Shown: positions 46,330 to 59,446, numbered from the stretch's first letter. The stretch is DNA of 64,000 nucleotides from Cryptomeria japonica (GCF_030272615.1 NC_081415.1:631579041-631643040), one strand, 5' to 3'. Translations and numbers: made by a program. The notes: generated from the sequence alone by a model not told the origin.

Positions 46330-46700
46330 CTTATAAACCCAGAAAACAGTACTGCTAAAAAAACTTAAAGCTTTGTCTGCAACACCGAGTAGAAAAGTAT
46401 TATAAAGACTTAAAACTTTGTCTGCAACTCCGAAGGAAGATTGTATTCTTTGCCCAGAGTATATGTGCTTTAAAAGGTTCTGTGCCAGAAAATTCTACGA
46501 ATTTTCACCCTGCCACGAATAATCTTTTCACCGGTCACACGGTCCGCGTTTTTTTGGTGTTTGTTTTTCTTCTCTATTCCGTCTCTATTTCTTGTTACCG
46601 TTGAAACGAAACTTCTTTTTTACAAGTGATACGGTGTCTAGTAGATTCTAGACTTGCTTGGAAGGCCTCTTAATCACTTTGTAGGGCATTTTTTTAATTG
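46330..46700 (-). promoter_or_regulatory. 5' UTR and proximal promoter of the NHL gene
   Basis: Directly upstream of the ATG lies a short duplication: ACTTAAAGCTTTGTCTGCAAC and ACTTAAAACTTTGTCTGCAAC (plus strand, near 46360 and 46406), about 46 bp apart. TATA-like candidates on the minus strand are CTTTATAATACT near 46405 and AGCACATATACTC near 46462; neither is decisive. No defined defence element was assigned. Confidence 0.45.
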
Positions 46701-47689
46701 GAAGGTGGGTAAGGTACTAAAGGTCTTTCTTAGGGCTTAAGGTAAAGCATAAAGGTACCTTATGAACCCAACTTCGAGAACGTTCTAAAGCAACCTTTAA
46801 AAGGTTCTCAAATAGTTTATTATTAGCACTTGTTGTCATAGGTGCAAGGGATAAGCCGATAGGTAAATAGGAGAAGACATAAATGAAATTTAATATTACA
46901 TAATATTAATATTTAAGTTTATACACATGTATTTATTTTTTGTTGAAATTTGTTTATTGTTAGTATAAAGTTATAATCTTTTGAACTATAAACATCATGA
47001 ATGAAGGTTGTATATGTTTGTCTTTTTGTTTCTTTTGTAGCTTTGATTACAATGTTATTGAATTGTTTTGTTTAAGTTTCAATTACCCTGACTTTTTTTT
47101 AACATTACATAATGTATTATATTAACATTTGGATTTATACACGTGTTTTGTTTTTTTGTTAAAATTGTTCATTGTTTGTATAAAGCTATAATCTTTTGTT
47201 CATTGTTTGTTTAAGTTTCAATTGACCTGACTTTTCTTTCTTTCTTTCGGGAATTAATAGTAATATGCTCTAAGAGAGGAGGATTGGTATCTTTGTAGTC
47301 ACATTGTTGATGGCTTCTTATAGTGCCCACCAATCCAAAAGCAAAAGTATTCAAAATCATCCCTATAACATCTTTTTTGACTGGTGTTCCTAACAATGGT
47401 TTCGTAAGTCTAGTCGTGAACATTATTGCTTTGGTTCATGAAAATCTTCTTCTAAAATGAAGTGTCCTACACTCTAGTCTTGAAGAAACAACTCATTTTG
47501 TTACAACTGAGATAACAAGTAGTACCTATGCATCATATAGGGAAATGCATCTAGGTCTAATACCCTGCTAATCTATGAAGAAATTTGTTGGTACATTAGC
47601 TGGTCTGAATGAATATACAATGGACAATGGTCTTATCAAGTTTAAATGGAATGCTAATGAATGCCTTCATCATCAATTCCAGTTTAATA
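46701..47689. other. Intergenic DNA
   Basis: T-rich, with two related 60-bp pieces (TTTATACACATGTATTT... near 46917 and TTTATACACGTGTTTTG... near 47132, each followed by GTTGAAATT/GTTAAAATT and ATTGTT.GTATAAAG). No convincing gene; the last 250 bp may be an upstream part of the acidic repeat frame. Confidence 0.4.
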
Positions 47690-48835
47690 TAATTTGAGCC
47701 ACCTTCGGTCTGTGTCTGAGAGAAAGGTATGAGTCTGAGGAGTTGAAGATAGCAAAGTAGATGTAGCTCCTAAAGGTGAACAATATAATGATGAGACAGT
47801 TGAATCTAAGTATTTGCACACTACTAGCCACCATGATGAAATAGACAAGCATAGAGAATTAGCAGATTCAAAGTAATATCAAGATGGACACAAAAATGAT
47901 ATAGTTGTTGCAGATGAAGAACTGATTTTGTGCAAAGAACAATGTCTGCATGAGGAGAATTTTGAATCCAATATAGAGTTGTGCCTACAAGAAAGGACTA
48001 ATTCAGAGGAAGAGATGGAAAATTGTGTGGTAGTTTTAGCTAATAGTGGTGAAAAAAGCCAATATGAAACTATCAATTCTAGGGATTTTGAAAGTTTAGA
48101 CTACAAGGAAGGTGCTAACTATTGGGATGAAAAAGGCCAAAATGGGAAAATTCAAGAATTAAAGGAAAATTTAGGTCAAATCAAAGAGCAAATCGAGCAT
48201 GAAACGGTCAAGGAAATCAAATGTACAACACACAATGTATGCATCCATCATGATGGAGAGTGAAATTTTGTAGTTAATGCAAATGAAAAGGTGCTTCCAT
48301 GTAAAGAACAATGCCCAAAAGAGGAGAAGTTAGAATATATAATGTAGACAACTACCTTCAAGAGATGACTAAGTTGGAGGAGCTCAAAAATTGCAAGATA
48401 AATGAAGTTCACAATGGTCAACGATACGAATATAATGCACTTGATTCTAAGGATTTTGAAATTTTAGATCACATAGAATGTGAAAGTCATATTGACGAAA
48501 ATTTTCAAAACAAGGAAATAGTAAATTCAGAGCAATATTTATGTCCTAGCAAAGAACAATTCCAAGAGGAGATAGTTAAAGATGGACATCAGAATCAAAT
48601 AGTTGTTGCATATGAATAGGTACTTCTGAGTAAAGAACAAAGCCTAAATGAGGAGACATTTGAATCCCATTCAGAACAAATAAATGGAAATTGCAAGGTA
48701 AATTATGTAGCTCATGAAGGTAAAAATGCCATTTGGAGGCAATTGATTCTAGGGAATTTCTAGCTTTGGGCGAAGGTGTATTGCATGAAATTGAATCATG
48801 CCAATACGGGGTAATCAATTAAAAAGATTTTAGAT
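47690..48835 (+). pseudogene. Broken acidic protein with about three 117-residue repeats
   Basis: The plus-strand frame is broken by stops at 47877, 48261, 48344 and 48617 and by a frameshift near 48730. It encodes a Glu/Asn/Lys-rich protein in which a module recurs. Copies of DGHKNDIVVADEE then ILCKEQCLHEENFES appear at 47884 onward, as a weaker VLPCKEQCPKEEKLE near 48290, and again as DGHQNQIVVAYE then LLSKEQSLNEETFES from 48583. A second motif also recurs three times: SRDFESLDYKEGAN, SKDFEILDHIECES and SREFLALGEGVLHE. Spacing is about 350 bp per unit. No known domain is recognised. It could be a decayed host gene or part of an old element. Confidence 0.55.
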
Positions 48836-50269
48836 GTTTTGATGAAAGGGCATCTACGTAAGAATGGATCATGCCAATATGAAGCAAGAAGCAACTCAAA
48901 AAATAGTGCACTGTATAAAGAAAATAGAAATCAGAGATTTGATATACATAATGAATGCACAATATATTAAAAATTTTATATGCTCGTTATTCCCTCCATT
49001 AAAGAATTGACATATACTGCGAGCTTTTCTACTCCTCCTTTACATGCATATCTAGAATTATAATAATAAATGTTAACATGTATATCTCAATTTATAATAA
49101 TGAATGTTAGAAACGGATTTGGGCTTTTATTAATTTAATTATTACATAAAAGAGATAGACTAAAGAAAAAGATAAACTAAAGAAGAAATAATTGGCTCGT
49201 GAGTCATTAAGAAACAGTTGGAAGAAGTTCTAATGAGGGGAGAAAAAAGGGCGATAAGTCACTAAATTCTAAGGCATCGAGGAAAAACAATGATGATGTG
49301 AGGGACCCACATACATCTGATCTAAGTATTATAGGTGGCAATGACAAATCGACAAAGCCAAAGGAAGAAAATATACACGTGGAGAATAATATCTCATTTC
49401 AGCAAGTGACGGAAGTGGTTCTATTGACTTTAGAGAAGATAGGAATAAAAAATTAAAAAAGACAAAGCAGCCAAATGTAGACTTATTGATAGAAAATCAT
49501 GTCGTCGGTGATGAAATCTGATCTAAGTATTATAGGTGGCAATGACAAATCAACAAAGCCAAAGGAATAAAAACAACCCAAGGAATGAGTAAGAGCAAAG
49601 ATGCAGAGTTAGCTTGGGATGGTAAAGAGGTGCATCTGCTTTGTTTGAGAGATTGAGAAACCTGCGTGTTAAAAAGGGCCTGCAAATGTTCTCAAGTAAA
49701 TTTTAAAGGTTCTCACTAATTTATTAAAGGTTTTCAAGCAATTTGCGGTCTTATAGATTGTTTGGTCTCGTAGATAGTATTAAAGCAAGTCTTTAAAATA
49801 TTCTTAAGCAACTTTTTAAAGGTTCTCAAGTAACTTATTGAAGGTTTTCAAGTAATTTATTAAAATTTGTCGGTCTTACATGATTTTTCTTGTAGATATT
49901 ATTAAAAAAAAATTTGGTTTTATTTCATTGATATGGGATCATTGGTTTTAACTTGAACGGATACTTTTGTAGGTATTTTCCATGTCTATGTAAATAATTT
50001 TGGAATTAATTTTGCTAGTTTCCAAAATCAATGTTTTGTATTGTGATGAGAAAAAGAGATAGAACGTATTATAGACTAGGCTTACTAAATATTTTGGCAT
50101 TGGAGTGTGGTGATTGTATATTTTTCTTTTAAGTAGATGATCATTACTATTATTTGTAATAGTAAATTTAGCGTACTCATGCTAATTCTTGTTTAGCTTT
50201 GGGTCCATTTTGATGGAATGTCTTTAATGCGATTACATATTAACAAGTAGCACACTCTTATACTAGGTT
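48836..50269. other. Intergenic DNA with a repeated 50-bp piece
   Basis: TCTGATCTAAGTATTATAGG and the following GTGGCAATGACAAATC.ACAAAGCCAAAGGAA occur at 49317 and again at 49516. One plus-strand frame around 49230-49460 reads Lys/Asn/Asp-rich (KASRKNNDDVRDPHTSDLSI) and may be a further remnant of the acidic protein. Around 49690-49870 and at 46790-46830 AAGGTTCTCAAGTAA(C/T)TTATT-like units recur. Confidence 0.4.
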
Positions 50270-51630
50270 TATCTCATGCCCAAGTCTCTATCCATTCATA
50301 TTTCATTTGATTGTACTCTTTTGCACAAATTAATTATTTTTTTCTCCTTTATCACTCTACACTCTCACTTATCACAATGCATTCACTCCGTACTTTGGGA
50401 TCAATCATTCCACTACCTAGGTTCATTTGTGTGTGACTATAAATTTGGATATACAATCTCTATGGTACAACAAAGCTCTACCAAATTGATCATGTTGGAG
50501 GACAATATAGAATCACTGACTAATAATTAGCATGTACCTCTCCTCAAGGGATTGGTATGATTCTAAGTAGTTCTCACATTGCTATGATTCTATGTTAGTT
50601 ATTCATTTGTTGTTATTCATATATTTATGCACTATTGAGTTGGTTTGTACACAACTTTTTGATTGATTCATTTAGGGCTCACTATAACACACTTGAGTAG
50701 GGTTTTTTCTAATGTTATTTCTTGTCATAATCTTAGACAAACTTAAGGTTCATAGCATTGACTTTTGTTTTAGATCCAATTCAACTATATGTGGGGGTAA
50801 AAATACCAAAATGGGCGCTTGACTAAGGCAAGCTCCTACATAATCACAACTGTTTTCCTTCTCTTTATGCTTGTGTAGGTGCAGGTCTAAAATTTTATGA
50901 TAGTCCATGGGTATAGGAAGATAGTGTTTATAGAGAAAGAGACAACTAAAACATTTTTGGGAGAAAAGACCTAGTCAAGGACATCCAGTGTCCGAGTCAT
51001 ATACATTTGGATATAAATTTTGAGGAACAAGAGTTCTGAGTCAAATCATCCTAGATCTAAATGGTTTCCTCTATCAAACACCATCTAGACTAGAGCAAAT
51101 AGCAACTGTGTCTAGCACTTTCAAAGGTACACCTTTGTCTCACTATTTCATTTTTGTAGCTTTCTATGGTTTATTTTTTCGTTCATATATACTTTAGACT
51201 TTATTAGCACACATCTAAATTAATCAATCCATCTTTTATACAATAAATGAATAGAAACCAAGTTGTTTTAATCTCTTTGATTAGAGTTAGTCAAACATGG
51301 TACCTTTAGTTTGTTTGCATTCTAATGTTTTATGGAAGAGAGGTTGGTTCTAGTTAAATAGCTAGCTCAATTTTTCAGAAATCTTTTCTATATCAAAAAA
51401 TAAGAAATATTTATGATTGCAAATACAAGCATAGTAATCCAATCCACTCTCCTAAACCTTATTGTGACTATATAAGACTTCAAGAGTTTATAATAATGGC
51501 AAATTTCTCTAAGCCTTTTCTCACTTCTCTATTTAATCCAAGGGTATGGTAGAAAGGAATAAATGATGGAATGATATAGGGATGCGAATTTCACTAGGAA
51601 ATGGGTATACATCTCTCCCTCATAATACTT
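50270..51630 (+). repeat. Degraded LTR remnant
   Basis: The piece at 50784-50840 (ACTATATGTGGGGGTAAAAA, then GCGCTTGACTAAGGCAAGC) corresponds to the conserved block at 18981-19030 (CTATTCGTGGAGGTGGAAA, then GGTTTGACTAAGGCAAAAC). The ends are not definable. The rest shows no gene. Confidence 0.4.
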
Positions 51631-52823
51631 TGAAGATGAGAAAATCATTAGAGTGCTCACATGCATGTAGTAATAATAAAAACACAAATAAAATCATAAA
51701 TATGCAAATGACACTTTATACCTTCTTCTCCTCCCTCGAATTGAGCCTTAGGTGTAGTGAAGAATGTGCACCTTCTCCACTTGATTGGATTGGCTCTTTG
51801 ATAGGATTGTGGATTTCTCTCCACTACACAACAAGAGTGATTTTGATTAGATGATAGGGATAGATGGTTTGGCTTAAATGAGACAAGACTTTTGACATTA
51901 TGATGGCATGATGGATGATTTTGGATCTTAAATGGACAACATAAGATTAGATGAAAAGTGGATATGGGAATAAAAGAGTAGCATAAGAATGTAATGGAAG
52001 TGAATAATTTGTGAGGAGATGAGACTCCAATTTATAGATTGGAGGAGGCCAAAATGGAGGGCTAAGATTGATTTTGGAATGAAGGGCTAGGATTGAAAGA
52101 AAGAGTGGGAGAGGATTGAGAGGACAAAGTGGGAGAACCAAGGCATTTCTTGTCTCCACACTTCTCAAGATTCATGGGGAAGGGATCCTAAGTACATTAG
52201 GAAGAGAAAAAAGAATATAAAATTCCTTGGGAGAAGGGGGGAGAAATTAAAAATTCCAAAATAAGAGATGTGTGGGAAGACTAAATGAGAAAAGGAATAA
52301 AAAATTCCTTGGAAAGAGGATGCATAGGGAGATTCAAATAATTTGAATTTCTTTGAAAGGATCAAGGTGATTAGGGATGTGCAAATGATTAAGGAGATTG
52401 ATTAGGTGGCTTAATGAATGATTAGAAAGTAAGTGGGAAAGTTAGGAGGATGTGACATGAGGAGAGAGAATGAGTGGAGGAATTTAAAATTGAGGAATAT
52501 TATTAATCAGACTTCTAGAAGAATTAATTAGATTAAGTGGGGAATAGAGAAAGCGAATTGTAGGAATCACATAGTTAGGTTAATTAATTAAAATTAATTA
52601 ACCAAATGGGACTTAGAAGAATTAATGATTTGATTGACTTTTAGAGGAATGGGGAATAATTAATTTATTGGCAAATTAATTATCTGACTATAGTGATTAA
52701 ATTAATTAAATTTGATTTAATTAATTTTAAGAGGAATAAGGATAAACATAATTAAATTAATTAATTGTGTAGAAAGGCTTAAATTAATTAAATATTTAAT
52801 TGAATTAATTTTAGATGTCTACA
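51631..52823 (-). repeat. 3' LTR of element D (1193 bp)
   Basis: On the minus strand it begins TGTAGACATCTAAAATTAATTC and ends CTCATCTTCA. The start is AATTAATTAAAT-rich, as in elements A and F. It matches 59447-60138 from 51631 to about 52335. Confidence 0.88.
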
Positions 52824-52840
52824 TTTTGCCCCTATTTGAT
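52824..52840 (-). other. Polypurine tract of element D
   Basis: The minus strand reads AAATAGGGGCAAAA directly before the LTR start TGTAGACATC: the expected place and base bias for a PPT. Confidence 0.75.
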
Positions 52841-55299
52841 ATAGGCGTCATGAAGTGATGATATATTAAAGAAGAATTAAATATAGTGGATAGAAGGGGT
52901 TAAGACTAGTAGCATGATGCCCCAATCATAGGTGAGATGAGGAAGGATGAGGAGGAGGTAGTGGTATGCCCCTTCAGGAGGACATACGGGTTCCAAGAAC
53001 ACAGGTGTGCTCTTGAAATGGATTAGAGGACTGGAGGATTAAGGTTGAAAGCATGTAAAAAGGATAAGGATGATGAAGGGGGAGTCTCCAAGATAAATGG
53101 ATGAAATGAGATGATTGAACGAAATGAAGTAAGTGGATGATATTTATTGTTGCGTAGATGTGGAGAGAAAACCTAGTTTTGATATTGCCATAGATTATCT
53201 ACACCGCTGATTATAGGAATCAGGATGTTGTGAATATCCAAGGCGTGGACTAGACTCTCAAACAATAGGTATCTCAATGCACACAGGTTCACAAACACCG
53301 ATGATGGTGTAGATGCAATACTGTAGGATTGTACAAGAAACCATCAAACATGCCATACCACAATAATATGCCCCATTATCCACTAACCAAGACATACCGA
53401 GATATAGGATGATCAAGGCAACCCTGAACAGGTATAGTCCTAGGACACAAGATAAAAATCAAAGTGAAAAGCTCAATCATCCAAACGACATGCACATGAC
53501 CAACTGATATCTCTTGCCAAGGGTAGGACGTGCATCTGGATAGACTATCGAACATGGGAAGGATACATCCCGATGGGCAAGTGATGGATTTGGATAAGCT
53601 ATCAAACATCTGGGATGGATGCATCTCAATGGGCAGAGTGATTGGATATATTGATGGGAGGCAACAAATAAGTTGGTTGTGTAAGATCTACAAATGGGAG
53701 GATTTCCATTAAGATTTGATTAACATGTCGCAAATGGGTGTTTGGATTACGTGCAAGTCAATATAAGCTCAGATAGATGGGAAAAACCTCAGTTTGATGG
53801 GGATCATAAAATGAATTGGATAAGAGGGGATGAGGATTAATGATTGAATAGGATTGGATGGGATGGGGAATATGATTGGATTGGATTGGACGAGATGGGG
53901 AATATGATTGAATACGATAGGACTAGATTGTGGATATAGGATAAATGGATTGGAACCAATGACAAGGGAGAGCCAAGGCTTGGTAAAAGGATGGAATGGA
54001 GGAATGGATTGCTTGAATAGGAGATTAAAGGATTAAGTAGATGGATAGTGATAGAATATGGAGGAGTAAAACATGAAAGATAGGTGGAATGGGGATCCCA
54101 GTACTATTTTGTAAAGGAGGAAAATGTCCCACTAAAGGTAGTGCAATTAAGGATAGACAGATGGTGGATAATGATATATGAGATGGAAGAATAATGTGGA
54201 ATGGATATGGATGAAGGAAAAATGTAAGCTTGTGTGTTCTAAAGCATGCATGGATATTATTTTTCCTCTAACTTGGTCAAGATCAAAGGTAGGAATGAAG
54301 GATACATTTGGATAGGATGAGGGATATGAGATGGAGAATATGGATAGGATAGTCAAGATCAAAGATATGAAAGGAGGATGGATGTAGATAGGATGCAGAT
54401 AGTGGATAAGGAATATGGAAGATGTGGATGACAAGATGGTATAGATGAAGCTTGACCCCAAGTGTAGAGTGAAAGAGGATAAGGGGGTTACACGTGACAC
54501 TTGTTTACCATTTTTTCATCATGGTACTTACCCAAGGTGCCACAAGAAGTGGTTTTCACCATTGGATGGATTTTTTTTTCTCTTTACCTTTTTTTTTTCA
54601 TTTTTTTTTGCTTTCTCCGATTTTTTGGATGGATAAGGATGAGGATGAGTGGATGCAGACAAGTGGATTTGTAGGATAGTGGATGTGTGATGGGATAGAG
54701 GAAGGACTCAAGCATCTAGTTCCATTGATGGTATCCCTTGAAGACGTGCTATATTGAACTAATATAACTAGAGGTATGCTCATAGATATTGCTAGAAATA
54801 CTTGGGGAGATGGAATGGATAGAAGATGGACGGGGATAAGTATTTATGCAAAAGCTTGAATTAAAGGGACAAGATTATGAAAAATGGATGTTGGATAATG
54901 GATGGGGTTTTGGAAGACTTTTGGATAAATAGATGGGGATGTTGGAAAGATCAACATTGGCACACACCTTGAAGGTTGGTGAAGTTGTGTAAGAGAGGGT
55001 TGTAAATTAGATGGAGGATAAAGTGTGGATTTTAGGACATGACAACCCAAAATAGATGAAGGGAATGATGGACTTGGGATGGTGGATTTTGAGACATAAG
55101 GGCCCAAACTGGATTTTGAAGATGGAAGATTTTTAGATGGACAATTGGAGGACTTATGAGTGGAGGGAGCTTTTGGATTAACAAATTTGGATTACAATTT
55201 GGATTTTACTTTGAGGTGCATTTCTTCTATGATTAGCTTGGGAATCCACATAGTTTTTGATATTTTCTTTTTGGGCCTTTGTGGCCTTTTGGATTTTTA
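52841..55299 (-). other. Element D interior, purine-rich non-coding or decayed coding
   Basis: The plus strand is dominated by GGATGGA/GATAGG-type purine blocks. On the minus strand this gives Pro/Ser/His/Ile-rich short frames (for example 54500-54147 and 55107-54844, the latter with GPYVSKSTIPSPSF). The blocks look like an extension of the Pro-rich Gag-like protein or slippage-expanded spacer. No pol domain is seen. Confidence 0.4.
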
Positions 55300-56952
55300 T
55301 TTCTTTTGGATCATATTTTTCTTTCTTGAGCATGTCTTTTTGAGGGGACATGTTGATCCTTGGATTTTTGTGGATTTATGGCTTTATGCATTTTAGTTTT
55401 GGCATCCAAATTACTTCCAATAGCAATGGTGCAGGTGCATGAGGATGGATGACTTAGAGATTTTATGGATGTCATGATGGAGGGAGAATGTTGGAACGAA
55501 TTCAAGGATGTGTGCCTTTTTTTCTCTTGCTTAGGGATTGTTTGAGATGATGGAGTGACAGATGGAGGTATGTAAGGACCCAAAATTGATGGGAGGGATG
55601 GAGGGTCTAGCTTTGGAACATAAGGACCCAAACTGGATGTGGATGTGGAAGGAATGGACGTGTGGATATAAGGACCCAAAAGGGGTTTGGAAGATAGGGG
55701 ATGGTGTGGTTTTTATTTATAAAAAGGGATTCTAGATTTAGGGGGGATGGAAGATATGCCAACATCTTGAGCATGAGATCTGTAGCCAATACCATACAAA
55801 CTTTCATTTCTTTGACTTGAAGGGGTTCCAATATGCCTTGCTCATGGAGGTCTAATCCTTTGCCTTGATAATTCATTTTTTCACAAATTCTTTTTCCAAT
55901 AGGATACTTATTATTTTGAAAACAAAGTGCAAGTCCATTTTGAGGGGGATGGGAGGTGGAAGGAATTGTAAGCTCTTGGAGAAAACCAAAGTGGATGAAG
56001 GTGGAAGAGCTAAGTTGATAGGTATGGGATTCATGGATAGCTTGGATAGGGGTGATGGGATCTTGTGTAGGATTGGGATCTTGTGGGGGATTAGGAGGAA
56101 TATTAGGATCTTGAGATGGAGATGGAGGAATACTTTGATCCTGACTTGGGATGGGAACAAGTGGTGGAGTGGGAGGGATGATTGGATCTTGAGATGGAAG
56201 GATAGCATTGGATGGAGGAATTATTGTTTCTTGAGATGGAGTGGAGGGGATGAGATCATGAGATGAAGTGGAGGGTAGATGTGTAATTTGAGATGTAGAG
56301 CTATCATAAAATGGAGAGGAATCTATGTTAGCATGCTTTGGAACAAGCTCATGATATGTTGGGGTTGCGAGGATGTTGTGATGGAGGAGGAGGTGGATTA
56401 TTCAACTTGGGTAGTATCATGAAGCTTAGAAGATTGAGGGTTGTCCTGATTTGGAGGGGATGGAGCTGGATGGAGGACTTGGGGAGATTGGGCAACTTTA
56501 TTTTGAGGTGGGGATTTTGTCTCCTTTGCTAGCATTTCCTGGATAAAATTGCGGAGAAAGAACTTGGAGGATGGGGATGGTGTGGATTTTGGAGGATTAG
56601 GATTATGTCAAGGTTTAGGATTAGATGGAAGATTGTATTGGGATATGGATGGGGGAGAAGATGGCGGTATAGATGTTGGATGGGAGAGGTATGTAGATGA
56701 GGGATAATATGAAGACATGGATGGAGAATAAGATGGATTCCCCTTGTCAAAGGTAGGGGAAGGATAAGAGATGTGAAATGAATTAATGTGTTGAGGTAGA
56801 ATGGATGAAGATATGATAGATGGATGGGAGGTTATGGGGTTAACTTGGTAAGCAGGTTGGGGTGGGTATGATTGATAAGGTGGACTATGAACTTTTGTGA
56901 GAATTTTCTCATACCAAGCTCTGATGTTTAAATGTGGAATTTGGGTAGCCAA
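55300..56952 (-). pseudogene. Element D: Pro-rich Gag-like protein with G-patch
   Basis: A long minus-strand frame with no clear ATG and few stops. Order: TQIPHLNIRAWYEKIL, then Pro/Ser/Tyr-rich sequence to 56600; FFLRNFIQEMLAKETKSPPQ; Pro-rich repeats of the type PSQDPIIPP / PSQDPNIPP / PTQDPITP (56220-56040); then YPIGKRICEKM, YQGKGL and HEQGILEPLQV (about 55900-55810), a G-patch with two Gly positions changed. After a frame change come three GPY(V/I)-type repeats (LGPYIHTSIPS, LGPYVPKLDPPS, LGPYIPPSVTPS) and a Lys/Arg-rich tail. G-patches occur in some retroelement polyproteins, usually near Gag/protease. I infer a Gag-like role in this family. Confidence 0.6.
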
Positions 56953-57929
56953 ATTTTTCTTTTATGAGTGCATATAGACCATGCAAGGGTAACCTCAAAA
57001 TGATAAGAATGAGGTGACAATTTAGAATTGAATGGATAGACTTGATCAAGAAAAGTGATGAGATGATGCCAGATAAGGACAAGGACTTAGCAAATTCAGA
57101 TTGGATTAAGGATTGATTTGATTTGATTTGATTGGATTGGTCCTTGGATTTGGAAAAGATTGATTAGATTAAGATGACACCTTAGCCCTTCGATTAGGAC
57201 TTCGATGGGGTTTGATGATGTTGACCACAAAGTAAGGTCATAACCAAGCTAGGAAAAATTTAGACATTTGGATTAGGATCAATTGATCAAGCCTTCTTCC
57301 ACTTAGGATAGCCTTATGTTCCTAAGCAAAAGAGGGTAAAAGGATTCAGTTTTTTATCAACCCAAAATGATTAAGCATAGGTACTTGGGGGAGATTCTTT
57401 CCCAAGCACAATAGCCAATTGATAATTGATTGAAGAGAAAGGTCCAAATCAAACTTTCACAAAGTATTAACCTTAGAATGAGGTTGATTGATTGATTGGA
57501 TGACTTGATTGGTTGGATTGATTTGAATTAAATTAGAAAGTTGATGTGCTAATTCCTTGAGGATGAAATAAAATGATTACGAGAGAATGGATTGATGATA
57601 GGCAAAAGAAGGGGAAGGTTACCCAAGACTGGATTAATGATTGGATAGAGATAAATTAGTTGGGGATTGATGATTGTTTGGATGGACGAAGACTGATTGG
57701 GGATTTGGTCTTGAATAGAGTTGGCGAAATAGGGGTTTGACAATGACAAAGTGAAGATTGAAGGGCTTGGTCAAATTTGGGGAATGTTTTGGATGTTATC
57801 TACTCTTGGCAAGAGAAATTAAACAATGACAAACACATTAGCCAAGGTAATGCTTTATGACAAGCGTGAAAGTGATGGGGGCCTATATTAACCCAAACAA
57901 AATTTCACTGGTTTTGCACAAATGAAGAC
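56953..57929 (-). other. Element D leader, inner part
   Basis: No protein motif. Local repeats of GATTGATTGGATTG type occur at 57115-57145 and 57487-57530. The reading frames present are short and low in complexity. Confidence 0.4.
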
Positions 57930-58610
57930 CCGTGTCAGACATACAACTTAGGTTGGAAATTAGAAACCATCCAATGGGCCTCTCGCATAAAGCGATACCT
58001 CAAACAAGCAAACAGATAGATATTCTGGTAGCACTAAATCCCCCTTACAACACACTCACTTCTCAGGCATACTAGATTCTCTTACCTCAAAGATTTGAAT
58101 ATCATATGAGGAATTCCTGTCTCATCTTGAGTGGGTACATGAGGGGTAACTTCGGGGTACGATCCGCATCCCCTGCACCATCAAATGTGGGATTTGGGCT
58201 ACTACAACAACAAGGTTCTTAGTTATTTTCTGATAGTTCCAGTCCAACAATGAATTTGTGAAGTAAGCCACTTAAGGCTCTAACCAAGCTTATCGGTGCA
58301 GAGAAGGCCTCCACATGCATTGAATTCACTCAGCACTCTGGTCGTTTGACCAGGTTTTTTTTATAGCAGCTTGAAAACACACCGCTCGAGATCGTGCCAG
58401 GAGAGACGATATCCCCAACGTGTCCCAATTTGAAGTACCCTTGTGGGTTCATGAAATCCCTAATCAAAGATACCCCTCAACTACTAAAATAAAAAGCGGG
58501 TGTTGTTAATCGCTTTTCTCTTACATCAAAGATCCACAAAGGCAAGGGGAGAGGATACTAAGTGTAACAGTGGGTCCACCATACACAACGTGAAAGTGCA
58601 CAAAACACAA
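57930..58610 (-). repeat. Leader block shared with element A
   Basis: Partner of 12640-13300, same orientation. Shared pieces include GGATTTGGGCTACTA, GAATTCACTCA, GATATCCCCAA, AATTTGAAGTACC and GTGGGTCCACC. Conservation of this non-coding block between two otherwise diverged elements suggests function in the RNA (packaging, primer or regulation), which is inference. Confidence 0.7.
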
Positions 58611-59040
58611 AAAACACATGTTCATTTTAAACCCAAAATATGTGTTTCCTAGTCTAATGCATGAAATAAAATCTACTTTAGTGGAAAACCAAAAGCCTTC
58701 GACAAATGTCCTATAAAAGATGGTTAGTAGTTTATGATAATCGATCTTGGACAATCGAAAAAAACTATAAAAACAAGATGATTGGCCAAAAAAATGATTA
58801 CAAAATTGAATCCATTATGATTTTCTAGGTAATTTCAAAAATAAGTTTAATGAAAAACTATTTCATATGCTAAAGTTACGTGCATTTAAAGTTCAAAAAA
58901 AGGGTTGAATTTGAACGTTTCAAACTATTTTTTTATGCATGATATGAAACATTTATTAATAACCCATTTAAGATATTTGAGCTCTCTTTCCAATGCATTT
59001 TTAATTTCAAAAATCCGACACCCGTGCAAAAAGTTATGCT

Positions 59041-59426
59041 CATTTTATGAAAACTACTTTTTTTTACTAAGCGCAAACGCCAAACGTCTATGCAGACACT
59101 GATTCAGACCAAATGTAGATGCCGATTCATAGTTTTTTATGAAAGATTTAAATAAAAAATTTAGGGAGGAAGATTTTTTTGACTAGATATGTCGATTTGG
59201 GGCTGCGAAGATGCTGAAATAGAGAGGTGGAGACGTTGATCTGCAGTTTCAACAAAAAAATGGTTAGGCGGAAAAACTATTTGAACGAAGATGCCGATTT
59301 GAGGATGAGGAGATGCCAAAACAAAGAGGTGGAGACACTGATGTACAGTTTGAGATGCCAATCCGCTAAACTTGCAAGAAAATTACTAAAAATCCGCAAA
59401 AAATGATTAGTAGAAAGTAACGTGGG
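59041..59426 (-). repeat. Element D leader repeats next to the PBS
   Basis: Two imperfect units of about 110 bp (around 59170-59265 and 59280-59360) share GATTTG.GG.TG.G.AGATGC, AGAGGTGGAGAC and CAGTTT. Shorter CAGAC/GATGCCGATT words surround them. The position is the same as the short-repeat clusters of elements A and F. Confidence 0.55.
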
Positions 59427-59446
59427 TCCCACTGGGCATGCCAAAA
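59427..59446 (-). other. PBS region of element D
   Basis: The minus strand reads TTTTGGCATGCCCAGTGGGA directly after the LTR end; near-identical to the site after the LTR of element F. Confidence 0.65.

Noticed and set aside
51947-52168. Near-identical small frames at 51947-52168 and 59763-59984
   Set aside because: Both are in the paired LTRs of element D, so their similarity reflects LTR identity, not a conserved gene.
55865-56266. 133-codon plus-strand Trp/Arg-rich frame
   Set aside because: Mirror of the Pro-rich Gag-like frame of element D on the minus strand, which has the SQDP repeats and G-patch.
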